Assembly: GCF_040054535.1 (NCBI RefSeq)
Contig: NC_090788.1
Location: 710,001-774,000 of the forward strand
Source of the DNA: Antennarius striatus
Lineage: Eukaryota; Chordata; Actinopteri; Lophiiformes; Antennariidae
Direction: 5' to 3'
Length of the DNA stretch: 64,000 nucleotides
Positions within the stretch are counted from its first letter, which is position 1. Every line of letters begins with the position of its first letter. Below the pieces are notes generated by a model. It searched no databases. It was not told the DNA's origin and saw nothing but the letters and a program-made list of their open reading frames with translations. Shown one piece after another: positions 20,401-33,400 of this stretch. Made by a program: the position numbers and the translations under genes.

Positions 20401-23324
20401 TGTATTTTTATCTCTGCAGATGGAACCGGAGTGGAACGTGCACCAGCAGAGGTCAATGCAGATTAGATTTCACCACGGAGACGCCTGGAGTTTCATCAAC
20501 GGGTCGATGCGGCGCCATCGGGTTACAGAAACATCTTCGCTAACGCACGACAATATTGACCCGGCGTCGCGTCTGCGACAGAGGGAGCGCCGACACGCTC
20601 CAGTCATTACACGCATGAATCACACGCCTCCTCCCACAATGCTTTGCTGCGTCCTCACCTGGGGTTCCCGGTGGACAGGATGGCAGTGGAGCTCAACAGT
20701 TCCTCATACAGGTCGGCGCCGGACACCGGGAACGCCGTGTGCTGAGCCAGCAGGACCCGGCGGATGGCGAACAGCGCCTGGAAATGACAAGGAAACGCCT
20801 GACAGATGGACCGGAGCCGGGACCAGGATCAGGACCAGAACCGGGACCGGGTTCAGGACCAGAACGGGTTCAGGAGCTCTGAAAACTCAGAAACATCTGA
20901 GCTGGAATTAAAAACAGAGAAACTAAAAATAAAACCCCACCAAGATTTTTTATGCTGGTTCTGATCCGTTCCAGATCAATCTGTTAATTATTTAGAGTCG
21001 GTTTCTCTTTCTAAATCGTTCCATTTCCACAGGAGTGGACTTTGTTTGAGGCGATCGATCAGCGATCAGCTTCTTACCACTCCTGTTATTATATTAGCAA
21101 CAGAAAATCAATGAGCTGCTTCTATTTCCTCTTCTAACTTTAACACGTCTAACACAAAAAACGTTTCATGTGAAAACATCCAACATCCATCCTCACATCC
21201 CATAATAAGTGGGCCCACAAGGGTCCAATTGAGTCTAGACGGCCGGCTGCTCTCGCTAATTGAGACCCAACAGATTTGGTTCTTCTCTAAACGAACGTCT
21301 GCAGCAGGAAATCCTCTCCTGACAGGAAGCAGGATCAAGATCAGTCTGCAGAACGCTGCTCCCCCCGGAACCGTTCACACCAGAACCGCTTTCACAGCAG
21401 AACCGCTTTCACAGCAGAACCGCTTTCACAGCAGAACCGCTTTCACACCAGAACCGTTTTCACACCAGAACCGCTTTCACACCAGAACCGCTTTCACAGC
21501 AGAACCGTTTTCACACCAGATCCGTTTTCACACCAGAACCGCTTTCATACCAGAACCGCTTTCACACCAGATCCGTTTTCACACCAGAACCGTGTCCCAG
21601 TCCGGTTCCCTCAGGGAGACCACCACAACTTCCTGTGACAACAGCAGCTTAATCAGTGGCTAAGTGTTAGCTCCACTGGTGGGAGGGGCTATAAAGGCAT
21701 CGACGCAGACGACCTCCTGACCCCAGCGGGTCCGTTGTTGACCCCAGAGGTCAGCCACATCAGCTGATCAGGAGGGATGACATCACCGGTTCTGATCAGA
21801 AAGTAGAAACAGGTTTACCCCGGAGGCTGAAAACAGCTTTCATCTCATCAGGCGTGTAAATACCGTCGTCTAATCGCTGTGGATCTTTCAACCTGGGCTC
21901 CACCCCCCCCGACCCCCCCTCGGAGGCGGCGGCTTTCCCCAGCAGGAAGTCTCGCCTCGCTTCCTCCTCCGAAGGAAGGAAGCATCCCAACCAGCGCGAT
22001 ACGACGGCTGATGCCGCACCAAACCGCCTGTCCATTTCACGCCCGGTTTCCCTTTCATTTACAAACAAACACCCCCCCACACCCCCCAGAGGAGTAACCC
22101 GACCAGAACGTCACGCGAGGAGCTTCCTCACCCCCCCCTCGTGTTCAGACCCCTGGATTGTCTTCATCACTGCTTCTCTGGAACGCTCTGATCCGGTTCT
22201 GATCCACGTTTAGTCACATGACTACCTTCTTAAAGGGGCCGCTCCGGCCTCGGTCACATGACTACCTTCTTAAAGGGGCCGCTCCGGCCTCGCTCACATG
22301 ACTACCTTCTTAAAGGGGCCGCTCCGGCCTCGGTCACATGACTACCTTGTTAAAGGGGCCGCTCCGGCCTCGCTCACATGACTACCTTCTTAAAGGGGCC
22401 GCTCCGGCCTCGGTCACATGACTACCTTGTTAAAGGGGCCACTCCGGCCTCGGTCACATGACTACCTTCTTAAAGGGGCCGCTCCGGCCGCTAACAAAGA
22501 ATACATTACTGCTAAACTGAAACTCCCACCAAGAAAGACACGTGGAGGACGCTGCTAATAAAGTTGATACAAACTGGATTCACCTTTATTATTATAGTTA
22601 GAAATAAACAGAACGCCACGAGGCAGCAGAACGCCGCCATCAGGTCTGAATCGCTGCTTAAAGTGTTGAAACTGCGTCTCCGGGGGACGATAGGCTGCTT
22701 ATAATTGCTGCGTTGGAAAGTGTGATTCCTAACCTGGAAGTGAACCTGTGCTGTGAAACGATTCCGCCCGTCTCGTTAACCGCCGGCGACCTTTCCCAAC
22801 AAGCCCTGGGAGGGATGCGCTTACATCAACTGTGTGTAAACTGTAATATCCTCCTCACACACAACCAGAAGCTCACGCGGCGAGTGGGTGCGAGTCAGAG
22901 CGGCGTGATGTCGGTCAAACCGCCCACTCGTCACCGCCGCAGCCAAGCGCAAACACGCGGATGACTTTTTGTTTTCATATCGGCAGCGCTGGAACAGACG
23001 GACTTTTGATTCAACGGCAGACGTAACGACTCCGGCGACCAGCCGGGATTCGAGGGAATGTGTTTAAGGGGCGCCGTTTGGACGCAGTCGGTGTGAAACA
23101 CGCCGGCTCGACGACAAAACGAGGATCCAATCTGGCGGCGCCGGGTTCCCAGAGAGGCCCGAACGAGGCCCCCGGTACCAGAACACCCAGCCGCCGCCTC
23201 CCCCTCCGGTCACGAAAATAAAACATCACATCTGGAAAGGACAACCACGGATAAACGCCTTGTGGAGCGTTCCACGCCAGCAGGGGGCGATATCATTGGA
23301 GCCAATCAGAAGCAGGGGTGTGAC

Positions 23325-23371
<47 letters not shown>

Positions 23372-23541
23372 GCCCAAGTTTCACATGGGATCAATAAATA
23401 ATTTGCTTTATGGAAGCTAACGGCGGCTAAATGTTTGTTTTTTCGTACAGTTGTGCGACGGCGTCAAAAAAGAAACTTCTGAGGAAAAATATTCTGTTTA
23501 TTATTGTTCCTTCCTTTTCCCACATTTGTTTAAATTATTTT

Positions 23542-23583
<42 letters not shown>

Positions 23584-24402
23584 GTTCACAGCGTTATTTG
23601 CGTGTGGTTCCTGTAACGCATTCCCCGTGACGAATGAGGGATCGCTGTTTATCAAATTAAAATCAAAGTAAAGGCAAAAACATGGACTTCATCAACTGAG
23701 TTGATTCCAGGTCCAGTTTGGTTCTGGGACAAATGAACACAAAACCCAGGACACTTCCAAAACAAAAGCCTACCTGTTACATATTAAGAAGCAGAATGTT
23801 ATTTCCTGTGATTGTTAAGTTTTGATATTCAAGCTAAAAAAAATAATTAGTGTTTGTTTTTTCAGTCTTTTTAATCAGGAATGACTGGACAAACACGTCA
23901 GACAGGAACCCAGACCCATTTAGGTGCGGATGTGTTCAGGTGCCAGACTTTAATTTGCTCCTGGGTGAAGCAATTGTCCAGCGAAGTGATAAAACAGAAT
24001 TTAGAAGCAGAACAAATTAATTATCAGGAAATAATGAGTGTTTGTTTTCTTCTGAGAAGAACAAAACAATAAGATATAAAAGAGAAGAACACCTGAGGTA
24101 GAGGTCATGAGCTGTGCTGTGTGTGACTAACAGCAGGTAGATGGTGCCTGCGTGATCACAGGTGTGTGACGTCATGTCCGGTTACCTTGTAGGAGACGGA
24201 ACACCTGCGGGCCAGCTCCTCGGCGTCGGCCGACACCAGCTCCTCCACTGCGGGTCACAACACACGACTCTCATCGCTGCGTTAGCTTACAGTTAGCATG
24301 GAGCCGCGTCACACACTCACCTGTGTTGACGTCAGCAGCCCGCAGGTGACGCACCAAACCGTCGTCCAGTCCGGGACACATCCCTCCTCTCAGCACCACC
24401 AT
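17464..24402 (-). CDS. rad51d: RAD51 paralog D, complete, 10 coding exons
   Basis: RecA/RAD51-family ATPase of the BCDX2 complex, which helps load RAD51 in homologous recombination and at telomeres. Exons: 24321-24402, 24186-24247, 20659-20777, 18586-18667, 18371-18505, 18203-18298, 18033-18132, 17861-17931, 17625-17786, 17464-17541. Phases join to 328 residues, the human length. The N-terminal helical domain begins [12 protein letters not shown]. Walker A is GGPGSGKSQ with the lysine at residue 113. Walker B is VKVLIVDSV at about 202-210. LGGKQSEG and VTNHV follow, as in the family. In place of the charged loop after VTNH there is a seven-glycine run. The final exon ([10 protein letters not shown]...LEET) is joined through a GTCGGT donor; retention of that 83-bp intron would give a different 13-residue tail, so the last exon is less certain. 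Introns 2 and 3 (3.4 and 2.0 kb) are repeat-rich; the others are short. Confidence 0.94.
18884..18943. repeat. 11-bp tandem repeat, about 5 copies
   Basis: Perfect copies of GATCCGACGGC in intron 3 of RAD51D, CpG in each unit. Confidence 0.95.
19490..19695. repeat. 29-bp minisatellite in RAD51D intron 3, about 7 copies
   Basis: The unit (AGTAGTAATGACATTACTGT plus AGTATTTAC) is the reverse complement of the array at 445-735. Immediately after it, at 19740-19796, lies a Tigger-type terminal sequence (TGTATGTTGAGGACTAGCTG), so a decayed transposon is probably next to the array. The rest of intron 3 (18668-20658) shows nothing further. Confidence 0.9.
21374..21592. repeat. 17-bp minisatellite in RAD51D intron 2, about 13 copies
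   Basis: Unit AGAACCGCTTTCACAGC with ACC/AGC and CGC/CGT variants. Because 17 is not divisible by three, the open frame across it rotates and is not a gene. Confidence 0.95.
22213..22492. repeat. 40-bp minisatellite, 7 copies
   Basis: Each unit starts TCACATGACTACCTTCTTAA and continues with AGGGGCCGCTCCGGCCTCGG. Copies start at 22214 and then every 40 bp to 22454. Single-base changes (CTTGT for CTTCT; GCTC for GGTC) recur in separate units. A solo copy is at 881-924. Confidence 0.97.
23326..23372. repeat. (CAT)n microsatellite; (AC)n follows at 23546-23581
   Basis: Plain trinucleotide and dinucleotide runs in RAD51D intron 2. The remainder of 22493-24185 has no exon or named element that I can see. 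Confidence 0.95.
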
Positions 24403-24480
24403 GACGTCACGACAGCCGCGCGCGCGGAGCGGAAGTTAGCTTAACTTTCCTGCTAGCGACCCGTTTTGTTTTTAGCTTTA
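24400..24480 (-). promoter_or_regulatory. RAD51D start region with a CRE palindrome overlapping the ATG
   Basis: TGACGTCA at 24402-24409 ends on the first base of the start codon (24400-24402, minus strand). CGCGCGCG and GGAAG follow upstream and no TATA box is visible. This suggests a CpG promoter with a very short 5' UTR or a downstream CRE. The transcription start is unknown. Confidence 0.5.
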
Positions 24481-24857
24481 GCGGCTACGTTGATTAGCTC
24501 ACTTTTCTGACTTTTGAAACCACAGAAAAGACTTTTAAAAGTTCGCGGTGATAAAACTCCTCCAGGTTTTAGTTAAACCGACTTCTGCTGCTGTAAAAAA
24601 ACACTCAGCCGTTCTCTGAAACAGTTCAGACTTTTAAGCACAAGTTTGCGTGTACATAATTATGCGAGTTTAACTAATTCCTTCCGCTTGCCGTAGTTTA
24701 GCGGACCCGCAGTGGTTTAGGGGTAATGTAGTGTTTTATCGTTTCCTTTTAAACTGCAGTCACAGCGACCCCTGATTGAAACGATCGATTTAAATCCAGT
24801 TCTTTACAGCCCAGTTATTCCTAGTGGCCAAGTAAGATTTTTTAATTTTATATTTAT

Positions 24858-24900
<43 letters not shown>

Positions 24901-26099
24901 TAAAAAATATATATTTTATAAACATTTTATGTTCTATTTGAACTTTTAAGATGAAATGTGACCGATGATTTACTGCACAGCTTTCCTTATAAAAATATTT
25001 TTGTTTCATTTTGTTTACATTGACTCAACACTTTTTTTTTGTAATTGCTGATTTTCATTTATATTTTTTTTGTTTTGAAAATATAATCTAATTTATTCTG
25101 AGTCAATCCACTCACCACTCTTCCATTTAATCTGAATCTGGTGTTAAAACTCCACGTATTGATTCCTTTGTCTCAGCACCACGTCGTCTCTGGTTATCGG
25201 CTCCATCTGGCGCTGAAGGGTCACTCCACGCGTCGAGGGCTCTTATCTTGGGAGGCTCCTGCAGCGATGATGAACTCTAAGGCTCTGATCCTCGACTCAG
25301 TGTGTCACTCCATCAGCGCTGGTGCAACCTGTGACCGCTTTAAATCAGTTTACAGACGGCCGCCATCCGCTGAGGAGCTCTGGGGTGACGCTCCAAGGCC
25401 CCTCCAACACTTATTCTGTTCCATTTTTATTGAAACTAAAAGTTTTTCTTATCTATTCGCACGCTAACTTTACTGCATCTTAAAATGCTTAATATCTGCT
25501 TTAAAATTTAACACCAGATTTATTTGATCTGTGGGAGAATGAGATACAGGAGGAAAATAGGTTCTCAGGGATCAGAACAAATCCTGTAATAACCATTAAT
25601 ATGCTAATATGACGCTAGCTGAATGAACTGCTTTAGAATCACGGATAGAGAGCTAATACTGTGTTAATCATTCCACTATGGCTGCATGTGCTGTGTGAGT
25701 AATGAAGTCCTCATTTGAGACTGAATAAAGTCTCGCTGTCTGTGCCTCCCATTAAAAAGCTCTTAATCTGAAGAGTTGTGTGTTTCCACATCAGTTCTGT
25801 GGGGGGCTGGGGGTCTCCACCTGACACAAAGTCAAACCTGTGCAGGTGAAAGAGTAAAAGTGAACAACACCAGCAGAGAAATGAAGAGGCTTCTCAAACC
25901 GGTGGACAAAGACGATCCCGGGGGATTGAGGCCAGGCAGGAAGCGCTGAACGGATCCATTCATCCATCATGAGGAACTCAGAGCGATTGTTCCTGGACAA
26001 ACGTTACGTAAAACATCACGGAGAGAACACGAGTGGAGAATGGAGGAAGGAAAACTCATTTAGCGCGAGGATTTTATTCATTTAAGACTTCCTTTTCAC
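24481..26099. other. intergenic, AT-rich, no gene recognised
   Basis: Contains an (AT)n run at 24858-24894 and poly-T stretches. A 108-codon plus-strand frame at 25141-25467 could be a decayed retroelement tail, but I find no motif to support this. Nothing else is visible. Confidence 0.4.
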
Positions 26100-26790
26100 T
26101 CAAATTTGACATTGAAAGCAGACCTTGAGGCGACTGTTAGCACATGTGCACCAGCTGCAGCTAATGTTAGCATTCTGCAGTAGCTAGAATTGTTAGCACA
26201 TATACAGCGGCTACAATTGATGTTAGCACATTTGCAAAATTTTCTGATAAAATTAATTCATTTGCAGCAGCTAGAAATGTTATGCATGACAGCAGCTGAC
26301 GCTACTGTTAGCACACGTGCACCTGCTGCAGGTAAGGTTAGCATGCATGCATTGACCACAGCTAATGATAGCACGTCTGCTACATTTGCTGCTAACAAGC
26401 ACATTTGCAGCAGATAAAGGGAATGCCTGCACATGTGCACCAGCTAATGTTAGCATGCATTCACCAGCTATAGCTAATGATAGCACAACTGCACCAGCTA
26501 CAGCTAATGTTAGCACGTCTCCCACATTTCTGCAGCTAGGGCTACAGTTAGTTTTTTTTTTACCACATTTGCTGCTAATAGTAGCGCATTTGTCAGCAGC
26601 TAGATGAAATGTTAGCATGTATAATAGCAGCTGACAATACTGTTAGCACATGTGCACCTGCTGCAGGTAAGGTTAGCATGCATGCCCCGACTACAGATAG
26701 CATGTCTGCCACATTTTCTGCTAATGTGAACATATTTGCAGCAGCTACAGCTAACCTTAGCAAATTTGCTGCTAACATTAGCATATCTGC
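26100..26790. repeat. degenerate array of GCTAATGTTAGCA-type units
   Basis: Irregularly spaced copies of TTAGCACAT, GCAGCAGCTA and GCTAATGTTAGC, roughly every 50-60 bp, with a higher-order repeat seen between 26290-26350 and 26630-26700. The core TGCTAACATTAGCA is palindromic. Similar units occur at 28745-28915, 62880-63010 and 63590-63920. The open frames here on both strands are repeats, not genes. Confidence 0.75.
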
Positions 26791-28598
26791 GACCCCCCCC
26801 CCAGCGAGCCGGGGCCCCTCCTCCAAGAGGCGCTCGCCAGCTGCTTTTTATGAGGCTCAAGTGAAGCTTTCATGTTGATAAAAGGTGTAAATAATAAATT
26901 TGGTGTTTGGAGCTCAACTAAAGCTCAGAAAATGTTCTATTAGCCTTCAGGTGGGGGGGGGGGGTCGGGGGAGGGGGGGTCGGGAATGAATTTTCATTTT
27001 TGGGACAAACTGTTCATTTAGCGGCCATGCCGTCAAAAAAACACCAGCAGGCAAAGCGTTGCCATGACAACCCGTCTCCTCGGCGAGCGGTGAGGTCAGC
27101 ACACGGTTCCGACCGGGCTCCGTGTCGTTGCCGTGGCGTCGGGATGAAAGCGATGACTCATCCTCTGGCCTGGTGGCGGGTTGTTAATGTGGATCTTATG
27201 AAAAAAGAGCACACACACACCTGGAGCCACGCGGTGACCTCAGGCCCGACGGTCGGATCCGGTCGGATCCAGACCTCCATCCGACAGCCTGGGATGTTGT
27301 TTTCCTCCAGTGGCTCCTTTATTTACACCGAGCCGCTGAGGTGAGGTCTATATTTGTTTTCCAGCCGTTATCCCGAGCCCATCCGGTTACATCTGCTACA
27401 CGGAACCGGAGCGTGTCCTCGGCTCTGACCCCCCCGGTGTCGGTAGGCGCTGCAGGCGAACACGACTCCCCAACGGGGGGCGGAGCAGCGCTCAACTCCT
27501 CTCAGTTTGTTTTCTTTAAAATCATCTTCGGTCACATGATCGTGTTTTTATTCCAGGTTTAAAATGTTTCATTCTCATCTCGTCTCCGTCTCCTCTCAGA
27601 CGTCAGATTCTTATCCATGTTTCAATCAGTGGAGCCGAATCAATTATTTGATGTTGCTGATTCTGATCGACCGATCTGATCTGGGATCAGAGCGGCTCTG
27701 ATAACAGCCATCAGTCAGTCACGCCCCAGTAGACCCAGTAGAACCAGCAGAACAGGTCCTGATGTGATGGAGGTGAAGATGAGCAGATGGGATGGTGGAG
27801 GTAACGGATCGGTCCTCATCAAGACAGAACCAATCAATCACAGATGATTGACGGAGTCATTGATTTACTGGTGAGATGAAAGATTTGATTTATAGAGAGA
27901 AGAATCCTAGTTCCATCACACCGGTCCACCTGGTGGAGGGGTACGACATCAGTGAGACCGGATCTCGTTCTTTACCGCGTGTTGGCGGATGGATACGTCT
28001 GCTGCTGGTCTCCTGCTGTGATGATTTATGGCCTCCTGCCTGTAATGAATGTTTGGCGTCCTCCGGTCGTTTTGCGCCGCGCCGCCTCCTCAACAAACAG
28101 GTCTCTGCTTTGTTTGATGATCGTTATCAATAATGAATGAAATTTACGAGCGCGTATTAAGAGCGCTGTAATTATTCAGCGGCGTCCCCAGAGTGATGGA
28201 TGCTGGAGGAGTCGGCGGTGCTCCATCACCCCAGCAGGAGTCGGGACTACTTTACGACCTCGGCGCTGATTAATTCATGTCTAACCGCTGCGTTTGGAGG
28301 AGGTTGGTTGTTGGTTTGCGTCCCGCTGATCATCATCATGTTGGTACCGAGCATCCGACGTCGTACGGGAACGATCGGCTCCTCTTTAATGATGAAGAGC
28401 AGCGGCGATCTCTTCAGAAGAATCTCCTCCTGAGAGCATCTTCACCGCTGTAACCATGGTAACCCATGCCGAAGATGAATCCACATGGAGTTCGGGGGTC
28501 TTTTGGAGTTTTTCTTCCGGGTTGCTGTTAATACTGAGGAACGTGTCGACCAATCGAATGCAAGAGCAAAAGGTGAGGTCACGGTCATGAGGAACGTA
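26791..28598. other. intergenic; one inverted copy of the 52-bp MITE repeat
   Basis: At 27935-27995 the sequence (GACATCAGTGAGACCGGATC core) is the reverse complement of the unit at 7787-7920. There is a poly-G tract at 26953-26978. I see no coding exon. Confidence 0.5.
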
Positions 28599-28599
28599 A

Positions 28600-29093
28600 T
28601 ATTTAAATCTGACACTTAGCTAGTCGCTAATCACATCAACACTTTTTACGAGTTGTACTTCCTGTCTAGCGGTGGAACTGGGTACCGCTAAGTCGGTTAG
28701 CGCATCCGAGGCAGGCTGGTGCTGCCGAGGCCGACTGTCCTAGGCTACCGTTAGCATATGCTACAGCTAAAGTAAGCATGTGAGCACCAGCTATGGCTAA
28801 TGTTTGCACGTCTGCAACATTTGCGGCTAACATTAGCACATTTGTGCATCTGGAGGCAACGCTAGCACGTATACAGCAGCTGAAGCTACTGTTAGCAGAT
28901 GTGCACCTGCTGAGCCGTGATTGGTCGCTTGATGCTCTGGACCTGGACGTGACGATATTTATATCTCAAACCTAGCTAGTTGCTAATCACATCAACACTT
29001 CTCTAGAGTTGCACTTCCTGTTTAGCCTTCAGATTAGCAGCTACGTTGATTAGCGCACCCGACGCAGGCTGGCGCCGCGGCGGCCGACTGTCT
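28600..29093. repeat. direct duplication of about 140 bp (28600-28741 and 28954-29093)
   Basis: Both copies share GCTAATCACATCAACACTT, a TGTACTTCCTGT/TGCACTTCCTGT block, TTAGCGCA, GCAGGCTGG and GGCCGACTGTC in the same order. The 210 bp between them contains GCTAA-type repeats. Identity by eye is about 70-75 percent. Confidence 0.7.
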
Positions 29094-29814
29094 TCAAACG
29101 CATCGTGAGCTCCTCTTGAAGCTGTTCTTCTCGCGCCTCAGATGAATCATGTATGAAGGATGAATTATATACTCCGTGTGCAGCAGCACACGTGTTGCAG
29201 CAGCCGTGACCCACGGGCGCCTCCCGTGTTTAACCGCCGGCGCTGGAACGTGGCGTGTGATGTTCAGAGCCTCACATGAGGCTGGGAATATCAAGCTTCC
29301 ATTAGGTGGGAAACATTAACACAACAAAGATGGAAGTGGACACGAAAGCTTTGATGTCATTAGCAGCATTAGCATGCTAATGCTCCAGACCGCCGAATGC
29401 GCATTAAATAATTAAGAAGTAACGACTCAGCATCTTCATCACATCTTCATCATGTTCACATGCGTGTGCCGAATCAATTAGTAAATGGGATCATTACATG
29501 TTAATGGAACACGCTTGGAACAGATGTTTGTGGGTGTGAGCCAATCAGGAGAGAGGATTCTCACAGGAGAAATCTGCTGGGCCATCAGGACCAGTGATGA
29601 TGATGATGATGAAGAAGAAACTGTCGTCATGTGATTCAAGCAGCAGCTCGGTGTGTTTTCTTTGATGTAGCCCAACGTTAGCATCATGCTAACACGCTGC
29701 CTGGAGACAATCTGGTGTCGGATGTTCGGTCGGTTGTTGGTCGGTTTGCTTCCTCTGCACTTCTTCAGGGTCCGACTACGCTGATGGAATGCGACGTGTC
29801 GGCTGAGAAAAAGG

Positions 29815-29867
<53 letters not shown>

Positions 29868-29992
29868 TGTGTGTATGGGGGTGGGGGGTCGTGGCCCTCT
29901 GTGTGAGCGTTACGACCCCCCACCAGGCTAGCGCTTCCTCACAGTCGTTTAGGGAGGCACACATGAACCGTTCTGTTCAGAACTGCTCTGCT
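29094..29992. repeat. (GT)n microsatellite at 29817-29876 in otherwise unremarkable intergenic DNA
   Basis: About 28 GT units with one GTAT interruption, followed by a G-rich patch. Flanks show no gene. Confidence 0.9.
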
Positions 29993-30417
29993 GCAGTGAA
30001 ACAGTCCAGGTTCACACAGTGAAACGGTCCAGGTTCACGCAGTGAAACAGTCCAGGCTCACACGGTGAAACAGTCCAGGTTCACGCGGTGAAACAGTCCA
30101 GGTTCACGCCTGAAACAGTCCAGGTTCACGCAGTGAAACAGTCCAGGTTCACACGGTGAAACAGTCCAGGTTCACACGGTGAAACAGTCCAGGTTCACAC
30201 AGTGAAACAGTCCAGGTTCACACAGTGAAACAGTCCAGGTTCACGAGGTGAAACAGTCCAGGTTCACACGGTGAAACAGTCCAGGTTCACGCCTGAAACA
30301 GTCCAGGTTCACACAGTGAAACAGTCCAGGTTCACGCAGTGAAACAGTCCAGGTTCACACAGTGAAACAGTCCAGGTTCACACAGTGAAACAGTCCAGGT
30401 TCACACAGTGAAACAGT
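29993..30417. repeat. 23-bp minisatellite, inverted relative to the LIG3 copy, about 18 units
   Basis: Unit AGTGAAACAGTCCAGGTTCA plus CAC/CGC, the exact reverse complement of the unit at 12060-12554 and 39247-39699. Two units lack 3 bp (GCCTGAAACAG). Confidence 0.97.
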
Positions 30418-33400
30418 AACTGTTCTTATTTCCCTCTAACTTTCCGTCTGAGTCGATCTCTAACTTCTTTATTAGCTGAAACAGTAAATAAGGCATTAGT
30501 TCAGACGGATCTCGGTCTCTGGATTAAAACCATCTGTTTCTGTTGATGGAAATGAAGAACATTCGTCTGCAGCTGCGCTCCGGTCCTCTGATCTTCCTCC
30601 GGTCTGATCTAATAACGTCGGTTCTGAGCGCCGCCGCCGCTCGGCCGCGTCCCACATCACCGCTTAATATTTCTTCGGTGTCATTTCTCCCTCCTGTGAG
30701 CACAAACAGAATTCCACTCACCTGAGGAACGACCAGGACCCCCAGCAACAGATATCTCATCAGCTGTCGGAGGGAGCGTCACAGGACCCGCTTTAATTCC
30801 CCTCACGGGGCCGCATTCCATTTAGATTTACTAAATCACTGACGAGCAACGACCATTCAACACGTGCAGTTTTCAAATCAAGGCCTGCCCCCTGGATCAA
30901 GTCAGCTGGGAACCGTTACAATCAGCCGCCGTTGCGTTTGTCCCCGCCCCCTGTGGGATCACGTGACCACAGCTGAGAATAAATGCGATGAGACGGCGCC
31001 GCCGCCAAGGACGACACCCCCACGCCTCACATCACGGAGGAGACGACGGTTTAAAGTTTTATTACGGCTCAAGGTGTCCCCGTCCCTCCTGTCCGACCTC
31101 GACCAATGAAATCGCAGGAATCTGAAGGGACGCATCTTCCTGTTTCAGGGCTTCCTGTTCCAATTTAAAACCCTCAAACTGGAGGCGACGTTCCCAGAAT
31201 TCATTCATGTTTCATGAAGTCACCGATAAAAAATTTAGCTTTTCTTTCCGACACAAAATCGTCGTCTCGTCGCGTCCGATCAATCGAACGTCGAGGACGC
31301 GCCTCACGCATTATTTATTCCGCTTTAACGTACGAACAACAAATAAAACTCGGCGTCGCATCCTGACATAGAAGAAGTAAAAACGTCATCTGCATAGAGG
31401 GAACCGCCGCTAACACTAACCTGGACTCACCTTCTCGCCGATAAGCCCCGCCTCCTGACTCCAGGTCATCCAGGCCCACAGAAAGCTGTGTGGCCTCCTG
31501 TCAGAGGTTTGTTGGCGCCGCTCCTCCATGATGGATTCCTCGCCGTAGGACCGCTGAAAGCCCGTTAAAACGGGGAAAATGGAAAAAGCCCTGAGAGGAG
31601 CGTCTGCCTTTGATCGGGCGGCGCCGACACCGAACGCCGTTGATGTTTTATGCGGTTAAAGATATTTCTGCTGTCAGGACTCATAAAGCGGCGCTGGAAA
31701 TATCTTGACATGTGATCAAATCTCCACGGAGGCGCGTGAAATAAAAATATACAAAACCAGAGCGGCGTGTTGAGATCCGTCAGCGGCGCCGCGCCCACAA
31801 ATCTAACGGTTGGTGCAGAACGTCTGGAGTTCTACTTCCTGTGGTTCCGTTTAGTTTAACCTCCAGTCGAGTCAGGTCCGGCGCCTCGTGGGGACCGGGC
31901 ATCAGAAGAAGGGGCCGGTCCCCTCAGGAAGGAGGCGGAGCCAAACGGAATGGAACGAGTCATCAGACAGCTGTTTCCTGTTGAGTACGACGCCATGAAT
32001 CCAGTTTTTATTTATTTTAATTTGACTTTAACTCTCTTCCTGTTCTTCCTGCTGCTTCTCATCTTCTCATGGTTCCAGTTCATCTCTCATTCTCATCATC
32101 CGACCATCCGACCATCCGATCATCCGACCATCCGATCATCCGACCATCCGATCATCCGACCATCCGACAGACAGCAGAGAAAACGGGTGATAATCCAGAT
32201 TTACGACGCCTGACACAGAATTATGGTTTTCAGACATATTAACGGTATTAAAATCTTTACTGACTGATATTTTCCAAATTTATTATCTGAGGGGTTGCCA
32301 GGGGCGACCTGACATCAGCATCCGTCTCCTCAGCCCATAAACCAACAGAACGTCTCCTAGCGACCCGCCGGCCTCAGACGTCTGAGGAAGACGAGCAAGA
32401 GGCCGCGGCGACGAGCGAGTAAATGTAAGAAGATGGAGGAGAAGAAGATGGAGGAGAAGATAGAGAAGAAGATGAAAATAAAGAAAAAGAAGAGATGAAG
32501 ATGAAGGAGGAGGAGTAAATGATGAAGATCAGTGCTCATGTTAAGTAGAAACGACACAGCGTCATCCGCGTAGAGCATTTTCTTTAGTACTTTACATACA
32601 ACAGGAAAATACAAGGGTTTGTTTCCAGGAGGATACAGGAAGTGGAGCGGTGCTCTGTACATCAACAGGTTATTGTGGGCGTGGTCTTCGTCGGCACGTC
32701 GTTTTGTGACGAGCATAAAGTTTACGATTCACCACGCTTCAATCACACGTGAGAAGTTTCTATTAGCGGCTGAAACGGAGCGACGTGAGTGCCGTTAGCA
32801 GCGTTAGCAACAGATGTGAGAAACCAAAGCGTGAGGAAAACGTATTTACATCCCATCATGAACCCACCATGACAACAGGAAGCTGCTATTAGACCCCGCC
32901 TTCTGGACTCAAACACCTTCAAGATTCATCCTGAGGAACCAGACGAGCTGCTGATTGGAGGAAAACCTGAACACAGACCAGAATCTGGAGGGGGGGGGGG
33001 GGTACTGGGGGAGTGGGGGGGGCATGCAGTCGACCAATCACGTCCTGATCTGGCTTTTATAAATATATCAAATGTCTATATACAAGGAGAGTATCGGACA
33101 GGCCTTTAGCTTTAGCTTCTAGGTAAGTGTAAATTTCTCTGCTACAAACAGGGGGCGCTAGTTCTCATTCTGGCGTCTCTCCAGGAAGTTGCGAACACAC
33201 CTGTCTCTTAAAGGGAACGGGAGATGATCTTAATGCTAAACGAACACGAATGAATAAATAAGAGATGAAATAAAAGCTCTTTGATGCTCCGGCGGTGGGA
33301 GGAAGTGGAACACGTCTGAAACGAACCTCCAGACGCTCCAGATCAGACGGCTTAAACGGCGGCCCGGTGGAACACGAGGTAAACACGGAACCGCTAGCTG

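Noticed and set aside
25141..25467. 108-codon plus-strand frame ending in a Ser/Phe-rich tail
   Set aside because: It might be a retroelement relic, but no motif could be matched with confidence.
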